Assembly (NCBI GenBank): GCA_034926785.1
Contig: JAYFQU010000032.1
Coordinates: 56,460 to 120,459, forward strand
Reading direction: 5' to 3'
Source: UBA7703 sp034926785
GTDB lineage: Bacteria > Bacillota > Clostridia > Christensenellales > CAG-138
DNA length: 64,000 nt
Positions within the stretch are counted from its first letter, which is position 1. Each line of letters opens with the position of its first letter. A program made the translations under genes and the position numbers. The notes beneath the pieces were generated by a model. That model was not told the origin of the DNA and searched no databases. It worked only from the letters and a program-made list of their open reading frames with translations. This document shows, one piece after another, positions 9,591 through 18,203 of the stretch.

Positions 9591-10397
9591 ATGATTATCA
9601 TCGGAGAAAAATTGAATGGCTTCATACCTTCTGTCGGAAAAGCGATTCACGCCAGAGATGAAGCGTTTTTACGCGATCTTGCAAAGCGGCAAGAGGAAGC
9701 CGGCGCGAACTATCTGGACGTCTGTGCGGCGGTCGATAGCGAAATTGAATCGGAAACGCTTCGCTGGCTCGTCGAGCTGGCGCAGAGTGCGTCCAATCTC
9801 CCGCTCTGCATCGATTCCCCAAATCCGCAAGTGCTTGCCGAGGTGCTCCCCTACTGTAAGAAAGAGGGCATCGTCAATTCGGTATCCATGGAGGCCGGCA
9901 AGATCGAAACGCTGTTTCCGCTCATCGCCAACACCAGCTGGAAGGTGGTTGCACTGCTGTGTTCCAACTCCGGCGTACCTCAGTTTGCAGAGGAAAGAGT
10001 CGCTATATTCAATCAAATTCTATTGGCTGCAAAATCCTACGGCATATCGGAAAGCAGGCTCTTGATTGACCCGATTGTACATACCCTCTCGACGGACGAG
10101 CGATCATTTTCTACCTTTGCGGAATGCGCGCGCGCCATTCGCTCCCGCTCATCCGCGGTGCACATCGTCAGCGGGCTATCGAACATCTCCTTTGGCCTCC
10201 CCGCCCGCCCCGTCATCAACCATGCGTTTCTTGTGCTGGCCATGCAGGCGGGTATGGATGGCGCAATCGTAGACGTGCTGGATCGCGAGATGGTAGGGCT
10301 CCTGCACGCGACCCGCGCGCTTCTTGGCAAAGACGAGTACTGTATGGACTATATTGGCGCATTTCGAGAGGGAAGGTTCGGCACGGCAAAATCATGA
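9591..10397 (+). CDS. Methyltetrahydrofolate:corrinoid methyltransferase (MeTr-like)
   Basis: 268-residue pterin-binding TIM-barrel protein. Motifs are IIIGEKLNGFIPSVGKAI (the GE-x-IN-like start of MeTr), AGANYLDVCAAV, PLCIDSPNPQVLAEVL, VNSVSMEAGK, LLIDPIVHTLS and GLSNISFGLPARPVINHAFLVLA. It should move a methyl group between methyl-THF and the corrinoid protein encoded next. The start at 9591 is preferred because GAGGGG precedes it and the family N terminus begins there. It leads the operon methyltransferase - corrinoid protein - metF. Confidence 0.88.
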   Translation: MIIIGEKLNGFIPSVGKAIHARDEAFLRDLAKRQEEAGANYLDVCAAVDSEIESETLRWLVELAQSASNLPLCIDSPNPQVLAEVLPYCKKEGIVNSVSMEAGKIETLFPLIANTSWKVVALLCSNSGVPQFAEERVAIFNQILLAAKSYGISESRLLIDPIVHTLSTDERSFSTFAECARAIRSRSSAVHIVSGLSNISFGLPARPVINHAFLVLAMQAGMDGAIVDVLDREMVGLLHATRALLGKDEYCMDYIGAFREGRFGTAKS

Positions 10398-10463
10398 ACA
10401 TTGCGTTTCATGCATAATATGGGTATATAATACTGTTTTGATTGCATACCACACGGAGGAATT

Positions 10464-11099
10464 ATGACACATATCGAACAGATCTCAGCCGCTATTGAGA
10501 CGGGCAAGATAAAAATCGTCGCGGAGCTGGTGCAGACCGCCATAGACGCGGGTGAAAACCCGATGGACATTCTCAATCTCGGGATGGTGGACGCGATGAG
10601 CGCCGTTGGCGAGCGGTTCAGCCGCGGCGAGGCGTTTGTCCCGGAGATGCTGATCTCCGCTCGCACGATGAAAAAAGGGGTTCAGGTACTGAAACCCTAT
10701 CTTTCCAAGGACGCGACGGGGCGACTTGGCACGGCGATCATCGGCACCGTCAAAGGAGACCTGCACGACATCGGCAAAAACCTTGTCGCCATGATGATGG
10801 AAAGCGCGGGATTTGAGGTGGTCGATCTGGATGTCGATGTGCCGTATGAGCGCTTTGATGAAGCGCTGTCCACGCATGAGAATGTCCGAATTATCGCGCT
10901 CTCCACCCTGCTCACCACGACAATGCCCTCTATGAGGCAAATCGTGAGCGAACTGAATCGGCACGAGAAGCGAAACGACTTTCATATCCTTGTCGGCGGC
11001 GCGCCGATTACGGAGGAATTTGCGCGGCAGATCGGCGCGGATGGATTTGCGCCGGATGCGGCGAGCGCAACCGTACTTGCCAAGTCGTTTGTCCATTAG
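10464..11099 (+). CDS. Corrinoid (methyl-carrier) protein
   Basis: 211 residues, two domains: an N-terminal helical cap (residues 1-85, with FVPEMLISARTMKKGV) and a B12-binding Rossmann domain. The cobalt-ligating motif is GDLHDIGKN with His101, followed by STLLTT and VGGAPITEEFARQIGADGFAPDAASA. This is the MtmC/MtbC/MtaC-type carrier that shuttles methyl groups between two methyltransferases. GGAGG precedes the ATG. It lies between the MeTr and metF genes. No substrate-specific methyltransferase (MttB, MtaB or similar) is present, so the methyl donor is unknown. Confidence 0.92.
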   Translation: MTHIEQISAAIETGKIKIVAELVQTAIDAGENPMDILNLGMVDAMSAVGERFSRGEAFVPEMLISARTMKKGVQVLKPYLSKDATGRLGTAIIGTVKGDLHDIGKNLVAMMMESAGFEVVDLDVDVPYERFDEALSTHENVRIIALSTLLTTTMPSMRQIVSELNRHEKRNDFHILVGGAPITEEFARQIGADGFAPDAASATVLAKSFVH

Positions 11100-11153
11100 G
11101 CCATGATACCGTGTTCGTTTTTTCCATCGTGAGCGGACACATCAGGAAAGCAT

Positions 11154-12029
11154 ATGAACATCATCGATCAATTACGCTCCGGCCAAACGCTCTCGTTCGA
11201 GGTGTTTCCACCCAAGCAGGAGAAGCCGATTGAGCCGCTGCTGGAGACGCTGGACAGGCTCTACACGCTCAAGCCGGACTTCATCAGCTGCACCTATGGC
11301 GCGATGGGCTCCAACAAGGGCAGAAATCTCGAGGTGGTTTCCGGCATCCAGCATGTCGGTAAAAGCGAGGCGCTATCGCACTATACCTGCGTTGGAAACA
11401 GCAAGCAGGATGTTCTGCACGCATTGGAGTCCTATAGTGACGCTGGGGTTATCAATCTTCTCGCGCTTCGGGGTGATTTTCCTGCTGGAGCCGCGCATAC
11501 AAACGGAGATTTTTCTCACGCAAACGAGTTGATATCGTTCATTCGCAAAACAACGGATCATTTTTGCCTTGGCGCAGCCTGCTACCCGGAAAAACATCTG
11601 CTTGCGGATTCACTGGAACGCGATATCGACGCGCTTAAGAAAAAACAGGACGCCGGCGCCTCGTTCCTAATTACGCAGCTTTGCTATAGCGTAGAAAACT
11701 ATTTGCGCTTTGTGGAGCGCGTAAGAAGAAGCGGTGTAACGCTGCCGATGATCGCCGGCGTGCTCCCGCTGCTCAAAAAAGACGGCCTGGTCCGTATGAC
11801 GCTGAGCAACGGGTGTTCGATCCCGGCCGAGGTCGCGGCGCTGGTCGGGCGATATGGCGAGAACGAAGAAAGCTTCCGCGCCGCGGGACATGCGTTTACC
11901 GTTTCGCTCGTCAGCCGTTTTTTACAGGAGGGAGCGAGCGGGATCCATCTTTATACGCTCAACCGATACGAGGATGTTGCGGACGTGGTATTCGACGCAA
12001 ACATCAGACCCAGAGCGGAGTCTAAATAG
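11154..12029 (+). CDS. metF: 5,10-methylenetetrahydrofolate reductase
   Basis: 291-residue flavoprotein, TIM barrel, of the MetF family: LSFEVFPPKQE with the catalytic Glu, PDFISCTYGAMGSNKGR, NLLALRGDFPAG, FCLGAACYPEKH, and FLITQLCYSVENYLRFVE. It interconverts methylene-THF and methyl-THF, the substrate of the MeTr two genes upstream. The ribosome site is AGGAAAG. The stop overlaps the stem of a terminator. Confidence 0.93.
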   Translation: MNIIDQLRSGQTLSFEVFPPKQEKPIEPLLETLDRLYTLKPDFISCTYGAMGSNKGRNLEVVSGIQHVGKSEALSHYTCVGNSKQDVLHALESYSDAGVINLLALRGDFPAGAAHTNGDFSHANELISFIRKTTDHFCLGAACYPEKHLLADSLERDIDALKKKQDAGASFLITQLCYSVENYLRFVERVRRSGVTLPMIAGVLPLLKKDGLVRMTLSNGCSIPAEVAALVGRYGENEESFRAAGHAFTVSLVSRFLQEGASGIHLYTLNRYEDVADVVFDANIRPRAESK

Positions 12030-12046
12030 ATTCCGCTTTTCGTTTT
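12014..12046 (+). terminator. Terminator after metF
   Basis: AGCGGA ... TCCGCT with a T-rich tail overlaps the metF stop codon and ends the one-carbon operon ahead of the riboswitch. Confidence 0.6.
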
Positions 12047-12065
12047 CTGATAAATACGATATAAT
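12037..12065 (+). promoter_or_regulatory. Probable promoter of the THF riboswitch transcript
   Basis: Weak -35 TTTTCG (12037-12042), 17-nt spacer, good -10 TATAAT (12060-12065). It starts about 40 nt before the aptamer. Confidence 0.5.
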
Positions 12066-12113
12066 CAATCCATTCTTTTGAGAGCAGCTCTCAAGAGGTA
12101 AAATCATACGAAT

Positions 12114-12216
12114 GAAGTAGAGTAGATATTGCGCGTTAAGTGGCAGAAGGATGGGAAGTCGCCTCTGCACGAAAAGCGCCAGCGCGCTTGCGGTGCAATA
12201 TCGCGTCCACTACTGC
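12114..12216 (+). promoter_or_regulatory. Tetrahydrofolate (THF) riboswitch
   Basis: The sequence follows the known THF-I aptamer: GAGTAGATATTGCGCGTTAAGTG (split here between 12121 and 12142), a GGATGGGAAGTCG internal loop, an apical arm closed by GCAGA/TCTGC, GAAAAGCGCC, then GCGGTGCAATATCGCGTCC closing the ATATTGC/GCAATAT stem. Outer stem AGTAG (12116-12120) pairs with CTACT (12210-12214). It lies about 70 nt before the AAGGAGG of the folT-folC gene, so control is probably of translation or a nearby hairpin. Confidence 0.92.
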
Positions 12217-12287
12217 ACAAAAACGGGAACATCCTTCTTTGAGGCGGTTCTGCATTTGGTGCAGCGCAAAACAAGGAGGGGTTTATC

Positions 12288-14126
12288 ATGAAGCACATCA
12301 CGCCAAAGCGGCTGTCTCTGATGGCGATGCTCATCGCTCTGCAGATTGTTCTATCGAAATTTCTGATGTTGCAGCTGACGGATTCGATTCGCCTCAGCAT
12401 AGACAGCGTACCGATTCTGCTCGGCGGCATCTGGTTTGGTCCGGTCGCGGGCGGCATAATCGGCACGCTGGCCGATCTGCTCGGCACGATCCTTTTCCCG
12501 ACCGCCGGCGCATACTATCCCCCGCTGACCATCGCATTTCTGCTGATCGGCGTAGTCGCGGGTCTTCTTGCCAAGATAGCCAGGGTCAAAAACGCATTAC
12601 TCCGCATGGCTTGCATCGTCATCCCCGCGGAGATCGTCGGTTCCTATCTTTTTAAGAGCTTCGCGCTCTCCGGCCTCATCGGGCTTCCCTTTTCCACGCT
12701 GCTCGCGGCGCGGATTCTGCCCGTCGGCGCGATCATGATCGTCAACACGATGCTCGTCACGCTGCTCCACCGCATGTTTGGCGAGAAAGCAACGCGCCAA
12801 TCCGGCAGCCAAATCAGCGCGACTCCCTCCGCTGTTATCCTTGGATCGACAGATCGGATGTCCTATGAAGATGCGATGACCTACATCCATCATGTCACCT
12901 GGCGCGGCAGCCGCCTTGGACTGGAGCGCACGCGTGAGTTGCTCTCGCGCATCGGCAATCCGCACCAAAGGCTAAAATTCATTCACATTGCCGGAACCAA
13001 TGGCAAGGGATCCACCGCGGCGATGCTCGCAAAGATTCTGTCCCTCGCGGGGTATAAAACCGGCTTATATATCTCCCCCTATATCAACCGTTTTAACGAG
13101 CGCATGCAGATGGATGGCGAGCTGATTGCCGATGACGAGCTGGCGCAAATCACCGCTTACATTCGTCCGCACGCAGAGGCGATGGCAGACCATCCGACCG
13201 AGTTTGAACTGATCACCGTAATTGCGTTTGAATATTTTGCCCGTCACGCGGCGGATATTGTTGTTCTGGAGGTTGGCCTCGGCGGTGAGCTGGACTCTAC
13301 CAACGTGATCGATACGCCTGCGCTCGCCGTCATCACCAATATCGGTTTGGATCACACGCGTGAGCTTGGGCCGACGATCACGGACATTGCGCGCGCCAAG
13401 GCGGGCATCATCAAACCCGGCGGCGAAGTCGTAATCTACGACCAAAATGTGGAGGCGGATGCGGTGTTTGCCGAGGCGTGCCGTGCCCGCAGCGCCAAAT
13501 TGATCGTGACCGATCACAGCCGCGTTTCGAATATTTCTCCCGCGCTCGACGCCCTCCGCTTTGATTGCACCCCCTACGGCACGCTGGCCAGCGGCCTGAC
13601 GGGAGTTTATCAGGCGCAAAACGCAGCGGTCGTCATCACCGCTGTAGAGCGTTTGCAGAAAAAAGGATGGAATATCTCCGAACAGAACCTCCGTGACGGT
13701 CTCCTGCTCGTGCGTTGGCCCGCGAGATTTGAACTCCTGGGCAGAAATCCCATTTTTATTGCCGACGGAGGCCATAACCCGCAGGGCATTTCCGCCGTGG
13801 TGGAGAGCCTTAAGCAGCATTTTCCAAACCGCCCCATCACCTTTCTGATCGGCATCATGGCGGATAAGGACATACCGCATATGATCGACCAGCTTGCGCC
13901 GATCGCCAAAGAATTTATCACGGTAACGCCGGATAATCCGCGCGCGATGAACGCAGCGGAGCTCGCTGAGCTTCTGCTGGAGAGCAAGCTGCCCGCGGTC
14001 GCCTGTGCAAGCGTTGCGGAAGGGATTGCGCTCGCCATCTCGCACGCGGGAAAGAGCGGCGTCGTTTGCGCATTGGGCTCGCTTTATCTGCTTGGTGACG
14101 TGCGTTCCGCCCTTGGCGTCAAATAG
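12288..14126 (+). CDS. FolT-FolC fusion: folate ECF transporter S component joined to folylpolyglutamate/dihydrofolate synthase
   Basis: 612 residues with two complete modules. Residues 1-165 are a FolT-type substrate-binding membrane protein of an ECF transporter (LMAMLIALQIVLSKF, SVPILLGGIWFGPVAGGIIG, several hydrophobic helices, AARILPVGAIMIVNTMLVTLLHR). After a short polar linker, residues 191-612 are FolC: MSYEDAMTYIHHVTWRGSRLGLERTRELL, P-loop IAGTNGKGSTA near 234-243, VLEVGLGGELDSTN, GLDHTRELG, and DGGHNPQGI. FolC adds glutamates and so traps imported folate. The energising EcfA/T proteins are not in the window. GGAGGGG precedes the ATG, and the THF riboswitch lies just upstream. Confidence 0.9.
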   Translation: MKHITPKRLSLMAMLIALQIVLSKFLMLQLTDSIRLSIDSVPILLGGIWFGPVAGGIIGTLADLLGTILFPTAGAYYPPLTIAFLLIGVVAGLLAKIARVKNALLRMACIVIPAEIVGSYLFKSFALSGLIGLPFSTLLAARILPVGAIMIVNTMLVTLLHRMFGEKATRQSGSQISATPSAVILGSTDRMSYEDAMTYIHHVTWRGSRLGLERTRELLSRIGNPHQRLKFIHIAGTNGKGSTAAMLAKILSLAGYKTGLYISPYINRFNERMQMDGELIADDELAQITAYIRPHAEAMADHPTEFELITVIAFEYFARHAADIVVLEVGLGGELDSTNVIDTPALAVITNIGLDHTRELGPTITDIARAKAGIIKPGGEVVIYDQNVEADAVFAEACRARSAKLIVTDHSRVSNISPALDALRFDCTPYGTLASGLTGVYQAQNAAVVITAVERLQKKGWNISEQNLRDGLLLVRWPARFELLGRNPIFIADGGHNPQGISAVVESLKQHFPNRPITFLIGIMADKDIPHMIDQLAPIAKEFITVTPDNPRAMNAAELAELLLESKLPAVACASVAEGIALAISHAGKSGVVCALGSLYLLGDVRSALGVK

Positions 14127-14206
14127 TTTAACGGATATCGCACTGCCCTTGTCGGCTCTGAGTTGATAACATAAAATTACAGGAACCCATGCGATAGGAG
14201 GACCCA

Positions 14207-14839
14207 ATGGCTTTTCGAGATCAAACACTGGATTCATTTTTAAACAGCCTCTCTTCTAAGGCCCCCGTCCCCGGTGGCGGCGGCGCGAGCGCGCTCGTCG
14301 GCGCGCTCTCTGCCGCACTGGCGCAAATGGTCGCATCCCTCACGGTCGGCAAGCCAAAGTACGCCGCCGTGGAGAGCGAAATGAACGCGCTGCTCCAACG
14401 GTCGGAAGCCTTGACCAATCGCTTCCTCGCGCTCATGGACGAGGACGCAACCGCGTTTGAACCGCTTGCGCAGGCCTATCGTCTGCCAAAGGGCACTGAC
14501 GAGGAGATCGCCGAGAAAGCGCGCGTGATGGAACAAGCGTTAAAGAGCGCCGTACAGCCACCGCTGGAGATCATGGAAACCTGTATCCAGACGCTCCCGC
14601 TCATTCTGGCCTGTGCGGAAAGAGGAAGCGTGGTCGCCGTCAGCGACGCGGGCGTTGCCGCCTCGCTCTGCCGCGCAGCCCTGGAAAGCGCCGGCCTGAA
14701 TGTATTCATCAACACGAAGACCATGCAGGACCGTGTCTATGCGGATAACCTGAATCAGCAAGCAAACGCGTTTTTGGCCGAAGGCTGCGCTGCGGCGGAT
14801 GCAATCTACCGCCAGGTTGCTTTAAAAGTCGGCGTTTGA
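14207..14839 (+). CDS. fchA: Methenyltetrahydrofolate cyclohydrolase / cyclodeaminase family (FchA-like)
   Basis: 210 residues, all-helical FTCD-C fold: LDSFLNSLSSKAPVPGGGGASALVGALSAALAQMV at the start, LMDEDATAFEPLAQAYRLP and SDAGVAASLCRAALESAGLNVFIN later. In clostridia such single-domain proteins act as methenyl-THF cyclohydrolase; a formimino-THF cyclodeaminase role is possible. AGGAGG precedes the ATG. Its place behind folT-folC and near metF and MeTr supports a one-carbon role. Confidence 0.85.
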   Translation: MAFRDQTLDSFLNSLSSKAPVPGGGGASALVGALSAALAQMVASLTVGKPKYAAVESEMNALLQRSEALTNRFLALMDEDATAFEPLAQAYRLPKGTDEEIAEKARVMEQALKSAVQPPLEIMETCIQTLPLILACAERGSVVAVSDAGVAASLCRAALESAGLNVFINTKTMQDRVYADNLNQQANAFLAEGCAAADAIYRQVALKVGV

Positions 14840-14898
14840 TGAATTCTTCTCCATTTATCCCTGCAGTAGACTAAAATCCATTTGAGAAAGGCATTTCC

Positions 14899-15474
14899 AT
14901 GCAAATTTGTATTCTCAACGGAAGCCCGCGACTTCACGGCAACACTGCCGAACTGCTTAAGCCCTTTTTAGAGGAACTTTGCGCCGGTGGCGCAACAACC
15001 TGCACGCATACATTGGTGCAGATGAATATCGCATCCTGCAAGGGTTGCTATCGCTGTCAGGACGTATCCGGCGAATATGGTTGTTTTCAAAAAGACGATA
15101 TGGATCAAATCGTGACGAACATTCTCAAAAGCGATTTAATCGTTCTGGCGACGCCAATCTACACGTGGTTTTGCACGACAGAATTAAAAGCGGTTTTGGA
15201 TCGCTTTTATGGGCTGGCGAAGTATTATCGCTCCGCAAAGGGAAACCTGGTCGAGGGAAAGCGCATTGCGATTCTGGCAACGCATGGCTATGACGCCGCA
15301 TATGCGGCCGATCCGTTTGTAATCGGTATTCAGCGCATGTGTGAGCACTATCATCTGCGTTATGACGGCATGTATTCCGTGCGGGATGTCGATGATCTTG
15401 CCTCGTTTCAAACCAAACAGGCGCAAAACGGCGCAAAGGATTTTGCGCGATACCTGCTGCAAAAAAAGGCATAA
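14899..15474 (+). CDS. Flavodoxin-like NAD(P)H-dependent FMN reductase
   Basis: 191 residues. The N-terminal phosphate-binding loop LNGSPRLHGNTAELL and ATPIYTWFCTTELKAVLDRFY are typical of the iron-sulfur flavoprotein/NADPH-FMN reductase family. The cysteines SCKGCYRCQ and a later GCFQKDDMDQI also appear in that family, perhaps as a partial metal or thiol site. It is probably a small redox enzyme with unknown substrate. It follows fchA by 59 nt in the same direction. Confidence 0.82.
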   Translation: MQICILNGSPRLHGNTAELLKPFLEELCAGGATTCTHTLVQMNIASCKGCYRCQDVSGEYGCFQKDDMDQIVTNILKSDLIVLATPIYTWFCTTELKAVLDRFYGLAKYYRSAKGNLVEGKRIAILATHGYDAAYAADPFVIGIQRMCEHYHLRYDGMYSVRDVDDLASFQTKQAQNGAKDFARYLLQKKA

Positions 15475-15524
15475 ACACAGATTCGCTCCCTCGCGAACGG
15501 ATCCCATGAGAAAGCGGTGTCAAT

Positions 15525-16094
15525 ATGGCTGCCCCCAAGAAGGATAACGTTAAACAGCAGATTCTCGATGCGGCTGTCGCGCTCTTCCAGGAGAAGCACG
15601 ATGTTTCCCTCGCGGAGATAGCAACGGCGGCGCATGTAAGCAAAGGAACGCTGTTTTACCATTATCGCAGCAAGGCGGAGATCTATCTCGATCTTGGGGA
15701 GCGATATTGGAACCGCCTTTCGGACGATCTTCTCTCATGGGTGGATAATCGCGAAAAGGATACCTCGCTCCCCCGCCTTACACGCTATACGTTCATACGC
15801 GGTGCATTTGATGAAAGCGGGCAGCTGAGGCTTCGGTTGATCGTGGAGGCCATCTCCGGCGAAGAGGAGAACCTGATTCGATCCAAGCTCAACGAGCAAT
15901 ACACCCATTTTAAAAACATCCTTAAGTCGCGCATACTGGAGCGTGCGCCGGGTGCGGACGGCGAGCAGCTCGCCTGGCTTCTGCTCACGCTTGTAGATGG
16001 GCTTGTGGTGCAAAGCACGATACAAAATGATGGTATGGATGTCAACGCATTCATTGAATGGATGGCGAGAAATTTTCATAAGCTGGCGCTTTAA
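15525..16094 (+). CDS. TetR/AcrR-family transcriptional regulator
   Basis: 189 residues. N-terminal helix-turn-helix DVSLAEIATAAHVSKGTLFYHYRSKAEIYLDLGERYW (about residues 24-60) is typical TetR; the C-terminal ligand domain is not specific. It lies upstream of the redox operon, separated by a repeat element. A 9+9 palindrome at the promoter of that operon is a possible target. The ribosome site is weak (AAGCGGTG). Its stop is inside an inverted repeat (16079-16107). Confidence 0.85.
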   Translation: MAAPKKDNVKQQILDAAVALFQEKHDVSLAEIATAAHVSKGTLFYHYRSKAEIYLDLGERYWNRLSDDLLSWVDNREKDTSLPRLTRYTFIRGAFDESGQLRLRLIVEAISGEEENLIRSKLNEQYTHFKNILKSRILERAPGADGEQLAWLLLTLVDGLVVQSTIQNDGMDVNAFIEWMARNFHKLAL

Positions 16095-16107
16095 AACGCC
16101 AGCTTAT
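16078..16107 (+). terminator. Stop-overlapping hairpin after the TetR gene
   Basis: AAGCTGGCG pairs with CGCCAGCTT across CTTTAAAA, which contains the stop codon. There is no T run, so it may stabilise the 3' end or be a weak terminator. Confidence 0.45.
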
Positions 16108-16135
16108 GTGGTTGCATCAAAAGCATGCGGTTTTT

Positions 16136-16371
16136 CGCGTTGAACAGCGCGTTTGCGGCCGTCAAGAATCGGTTTTTGACAGTATAGTCGCTACTGACTC
16201 TCATCCTTCCGGCTCTGAACGGCAAAGAGACGCGAAGGAACCGCCCGATTCCGGGCGATCCGTCACGGTGGCAAGATTAACGCGGCCGGAACCAATTGGG
16301 TAAGGACTGCCGCCCTTAACAATCCCGGGACTTTTTTAACGGACTGTTGCGCGCCAAACGGCGCGTTTTTT
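16136..16371. repeat. Dispersed element A, copy 1, bracketed by duplicated terminator hairpins
   Basis: The core at 16157-16346 is homologous over its length to 24331-24523: GGCCGTCAA at the left, CCGCCCGATT..GGGCGATCCGTC in the middle, CCCTTAACAATCCCGG and ACTTTTTT at the right. It is flanked by two related terminator stems: CGCGTTGAACAGCGCGTTT at 16136-16154 and CGCGCCAAACGGCGCGTTT at 16350-16368 (15 of 19 identical, all four differences transitions). No coding potential. The right hairpin with its T run works as a terminator. Confidence 0.7.
16349..16371 (+). terminator. Intrinsic terminator at the right end of element A copy 1
   Basis: CGCGCC-AAAC-GGCGCG then TTTTTT. It is the intact member of the duplicated hairpin pair. 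Confidence 0.75.
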
Positions 16372-16391
16372 GTATATTCGCGGCAATGCTC

Positions 16392-16451
16392 TTGACTTTG
16401 TGGAACTGTTTTGATACGCTCATATCGTAAGTCGGTTGTTCGACCGACTTA
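16392..16451 (+). promoter_or_regulatory. Promoter and palindromic operator of the redox operon
   Basis: TTGACT (16392-16397), 17-nt spacer, TACGCT (16415-16420). The expected start point falls at a perfect inverted repeat: TAAGTCGGT (16428-16436), 6-nt gap, ACCGACTTA (16443-16451). A repressor bound there would block transcription; the TetR protein upstream is the obvious candidate. Confidence 0.6.
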
Positions 16452-16484
16452 TGAATCCATGCTGGTTTTATGGAGCGGATCGAC

Positions 16485-18203
16485 ATGCCCTATCTCAAAC
16501 ATCTCAATCAAAAACTTTCCGCGCGCTTTGGCGGGCGTATTTACGCGCGCGAAGACGACGGTTGTTTGATCCTGGAGGGTTCGTTGGATTGTTGGGACGA
16601 TGTCGTTGCGGCGGGGCTTATGTCGGTCAACAAGCGCCGCTATGACGGGCTTGTCAACGATATCCTGTTTACCGGCGGCGAAATCCCCCCGATGCGGTTG
16701 CCCGCTTTGCAGGACAACGCCCTGGATGGCGCAACGCCGGATGTGCTCATCGTCGGAGGCGGCATCATCGGCAGCGCGATTGCACGGGAATGTACAAAAT
16801 ACGACATGTCGATCCTGCTGGTCGAAAAAGAGCACGATATCGCCATGCAAACCACATGTCGAAACGATGGTATGGTGCACCCCGGCATCGATTTAATTCC
16901 CGGCCAGGTGAAGCGTCGCTACAATATGCGCGGAAATCGGATGTATGATCAGGTCTGCAAGGAGCTGGATGTCCCCTTCCGCCGCTCCGGCCAATACATC
17001 TGTTTCCACGGCTTTCTTCGCGCTGCGACTGCGTTCTTGGGGCAGTTCTACTATATGCTTGTCGGGCCCTATGGCCGTTTCCTGGGCAAACGCGCTTTTT
17101 TTAAGCGCGAGCCGAATATGAACCCCGCTATCAGCGGCGCGCTTTTCTTCCCCTCTGCGGGCGTCGTATCGCCCTATGGCCTCGCAATTGCCTATGCGGA
17201 GAACGCGGCGGAAAACGGCGCGCAGTTTTCGTTTGATACCGCCGTGCTGAGCATGCGGGTTGATCAAAATCGCATTCATTCGGTTTCAACCAATCGCGGA
17301 ACCATCTACCCGAAGATTGTCGTCAACGCCGCCGGCGTGTTCTCCGATGAGATTGCAAAAATGGCGAATGACCGTTTTTTCTCGATCCACCCGCGTAAGG
17401 GAACCAATACGATTCTGGATCATAAGGCGTCTCGACGCATGATGACCATCGTCTCTTCCTTTGGCACCTCTTCCACCAAAAAGAAGCATACCAAGGGCGG
17501 CGGTTTGGTGAAAACCATCGACGATAATACCCTGGTTGGTCCGGATGCCGTGGAAACCTATTGTAAAGAAGATTTTACGACCAACGCGCAAAATGTCTGG
17601 GACGTGTTTGAGAAACAGAGGCTGACCGATCCCGCTCTGTTTGTTCGGGATGCAATCACCTATTTTTCCGGTATTCGCGCGGCAACGTATGAAGAGGATT
17701 TCGTGATTCAAAAAGGCAGACGCACGCGAAACCTCGTACATGCGGCAGGCATTCAATCCCCCGGCATCACGGCTGCTCCCGCTATCGCCTTGGATGTAAG
17801 CAAGATGGCGGCAGAGCTGCTCTCCGAGTCGCGGGAGGTACATAGGAACCCATCATTTAATCCGATCCATAAGGGTATTATTCGCATGAACGAGCTTAGC
17901 TTGGAGCATCGCGATGCCATGATCCATAAAAACCCCGATTACGGCGAAATCATCTGCCGTTGTGAGCAGATCAGCCGCGGCGAGGTGAAAGACGCGCTGC
18001 ATCGCAGTATTCCCTGCGACACGCTCGACGGCGTCAAGCGCCGCGTTCGTCCCGGCATGGGGCGCTGCCAAGGCGGTTTCTGCGGACCGCTCGTGCTGCA
18101 GATTATCGCTGAAGAAACAAAAAAACCTTTTGAGGAGATCGAAAAGAGCGCACCTGGCGGAGAGATTCTCTTTGGCTCCATCAAGGAGGTGCGCCCGGAA
18201 TGA
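16485..18203 (+). CDS. GlpA-like FAD-dependent glycerol-3-phosphate dehydrogenase with [2Fe-2S] domain
   Basis: 572 residues. A short N-terminal BON-like domain (about 1-75) precedes the DAO-type FAD domain with DVLIVGGGIIGSAIARECTKYD and the substrate region CRNDGMVHPGIDLIPGQVKRRY. The C terminus has a BFD-like [2Fe-2S] domain: IICRCEQISRGEV and GMGRCQGGFCGP supply the four cysteines. Family members oxidise glycerol 3-phosphate to DHAP and pass electrons to partner flavoproteins. The ATG at 16485 is preferred over 16470 because GGAG lies 9 nt before it. The stop overlaps the next start by 4 nt. Whether the substrate is free or alkylated glycerol phosphate is unknown. Confidence 0.85.
   Translation: MPYLKHLNQKLSARFGGRIYAREDDGCLILEGSLDCWDDVVAAGLMSVNKRRYDGLVNDILFTGGEIPPMRLPALQDNALDGATPDVLIVGGGIIGSAIARECTKYDMSILLVEKEHDIAMQTTCRNDGMVHPGIDLIPGQVKRRYNMRGNRMYDQVCKELDVPFRRSGQYICFHGFLRAATAFLGQFYYMLVGPYGRFLGKRAFFKREPNMNPAISGALFFPSAGVVSPYGLAIAYAENAAENGAQFSFDTAVLSMRVDQNRIHSVSTNRGTIYPKIVVNAAGVFSDEIAKMANDRFFSIHPRKGTNTILDHKASRRMMTIVSSFGTSSTKKKHTKGGGLVKTIDDNTLVGPDAVETYCKEDFTTNAQNVWDVFEKQRLTDPALFVRDAITYFSGIRAATYEEDFVIQKGRRTRNLVHAAGIQSPGITAAPAIALDVSKMAAELLSESREVHRNPSFNPIHKGIIRMNELSLEHRDAMIHKNPDYGEIICRCEQISRGEVKDALHRSIPCDTLDGVKRRVRPGMGRCQGGFCGPLVLQIIAEETKKPFEEIEKSAPGGEILFGSIKEVRPE

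Noticed and set aside
13065..14237. 390-residue open frame opposite folC
   Set aside because: Antisense to well-conserved FolC motifs.
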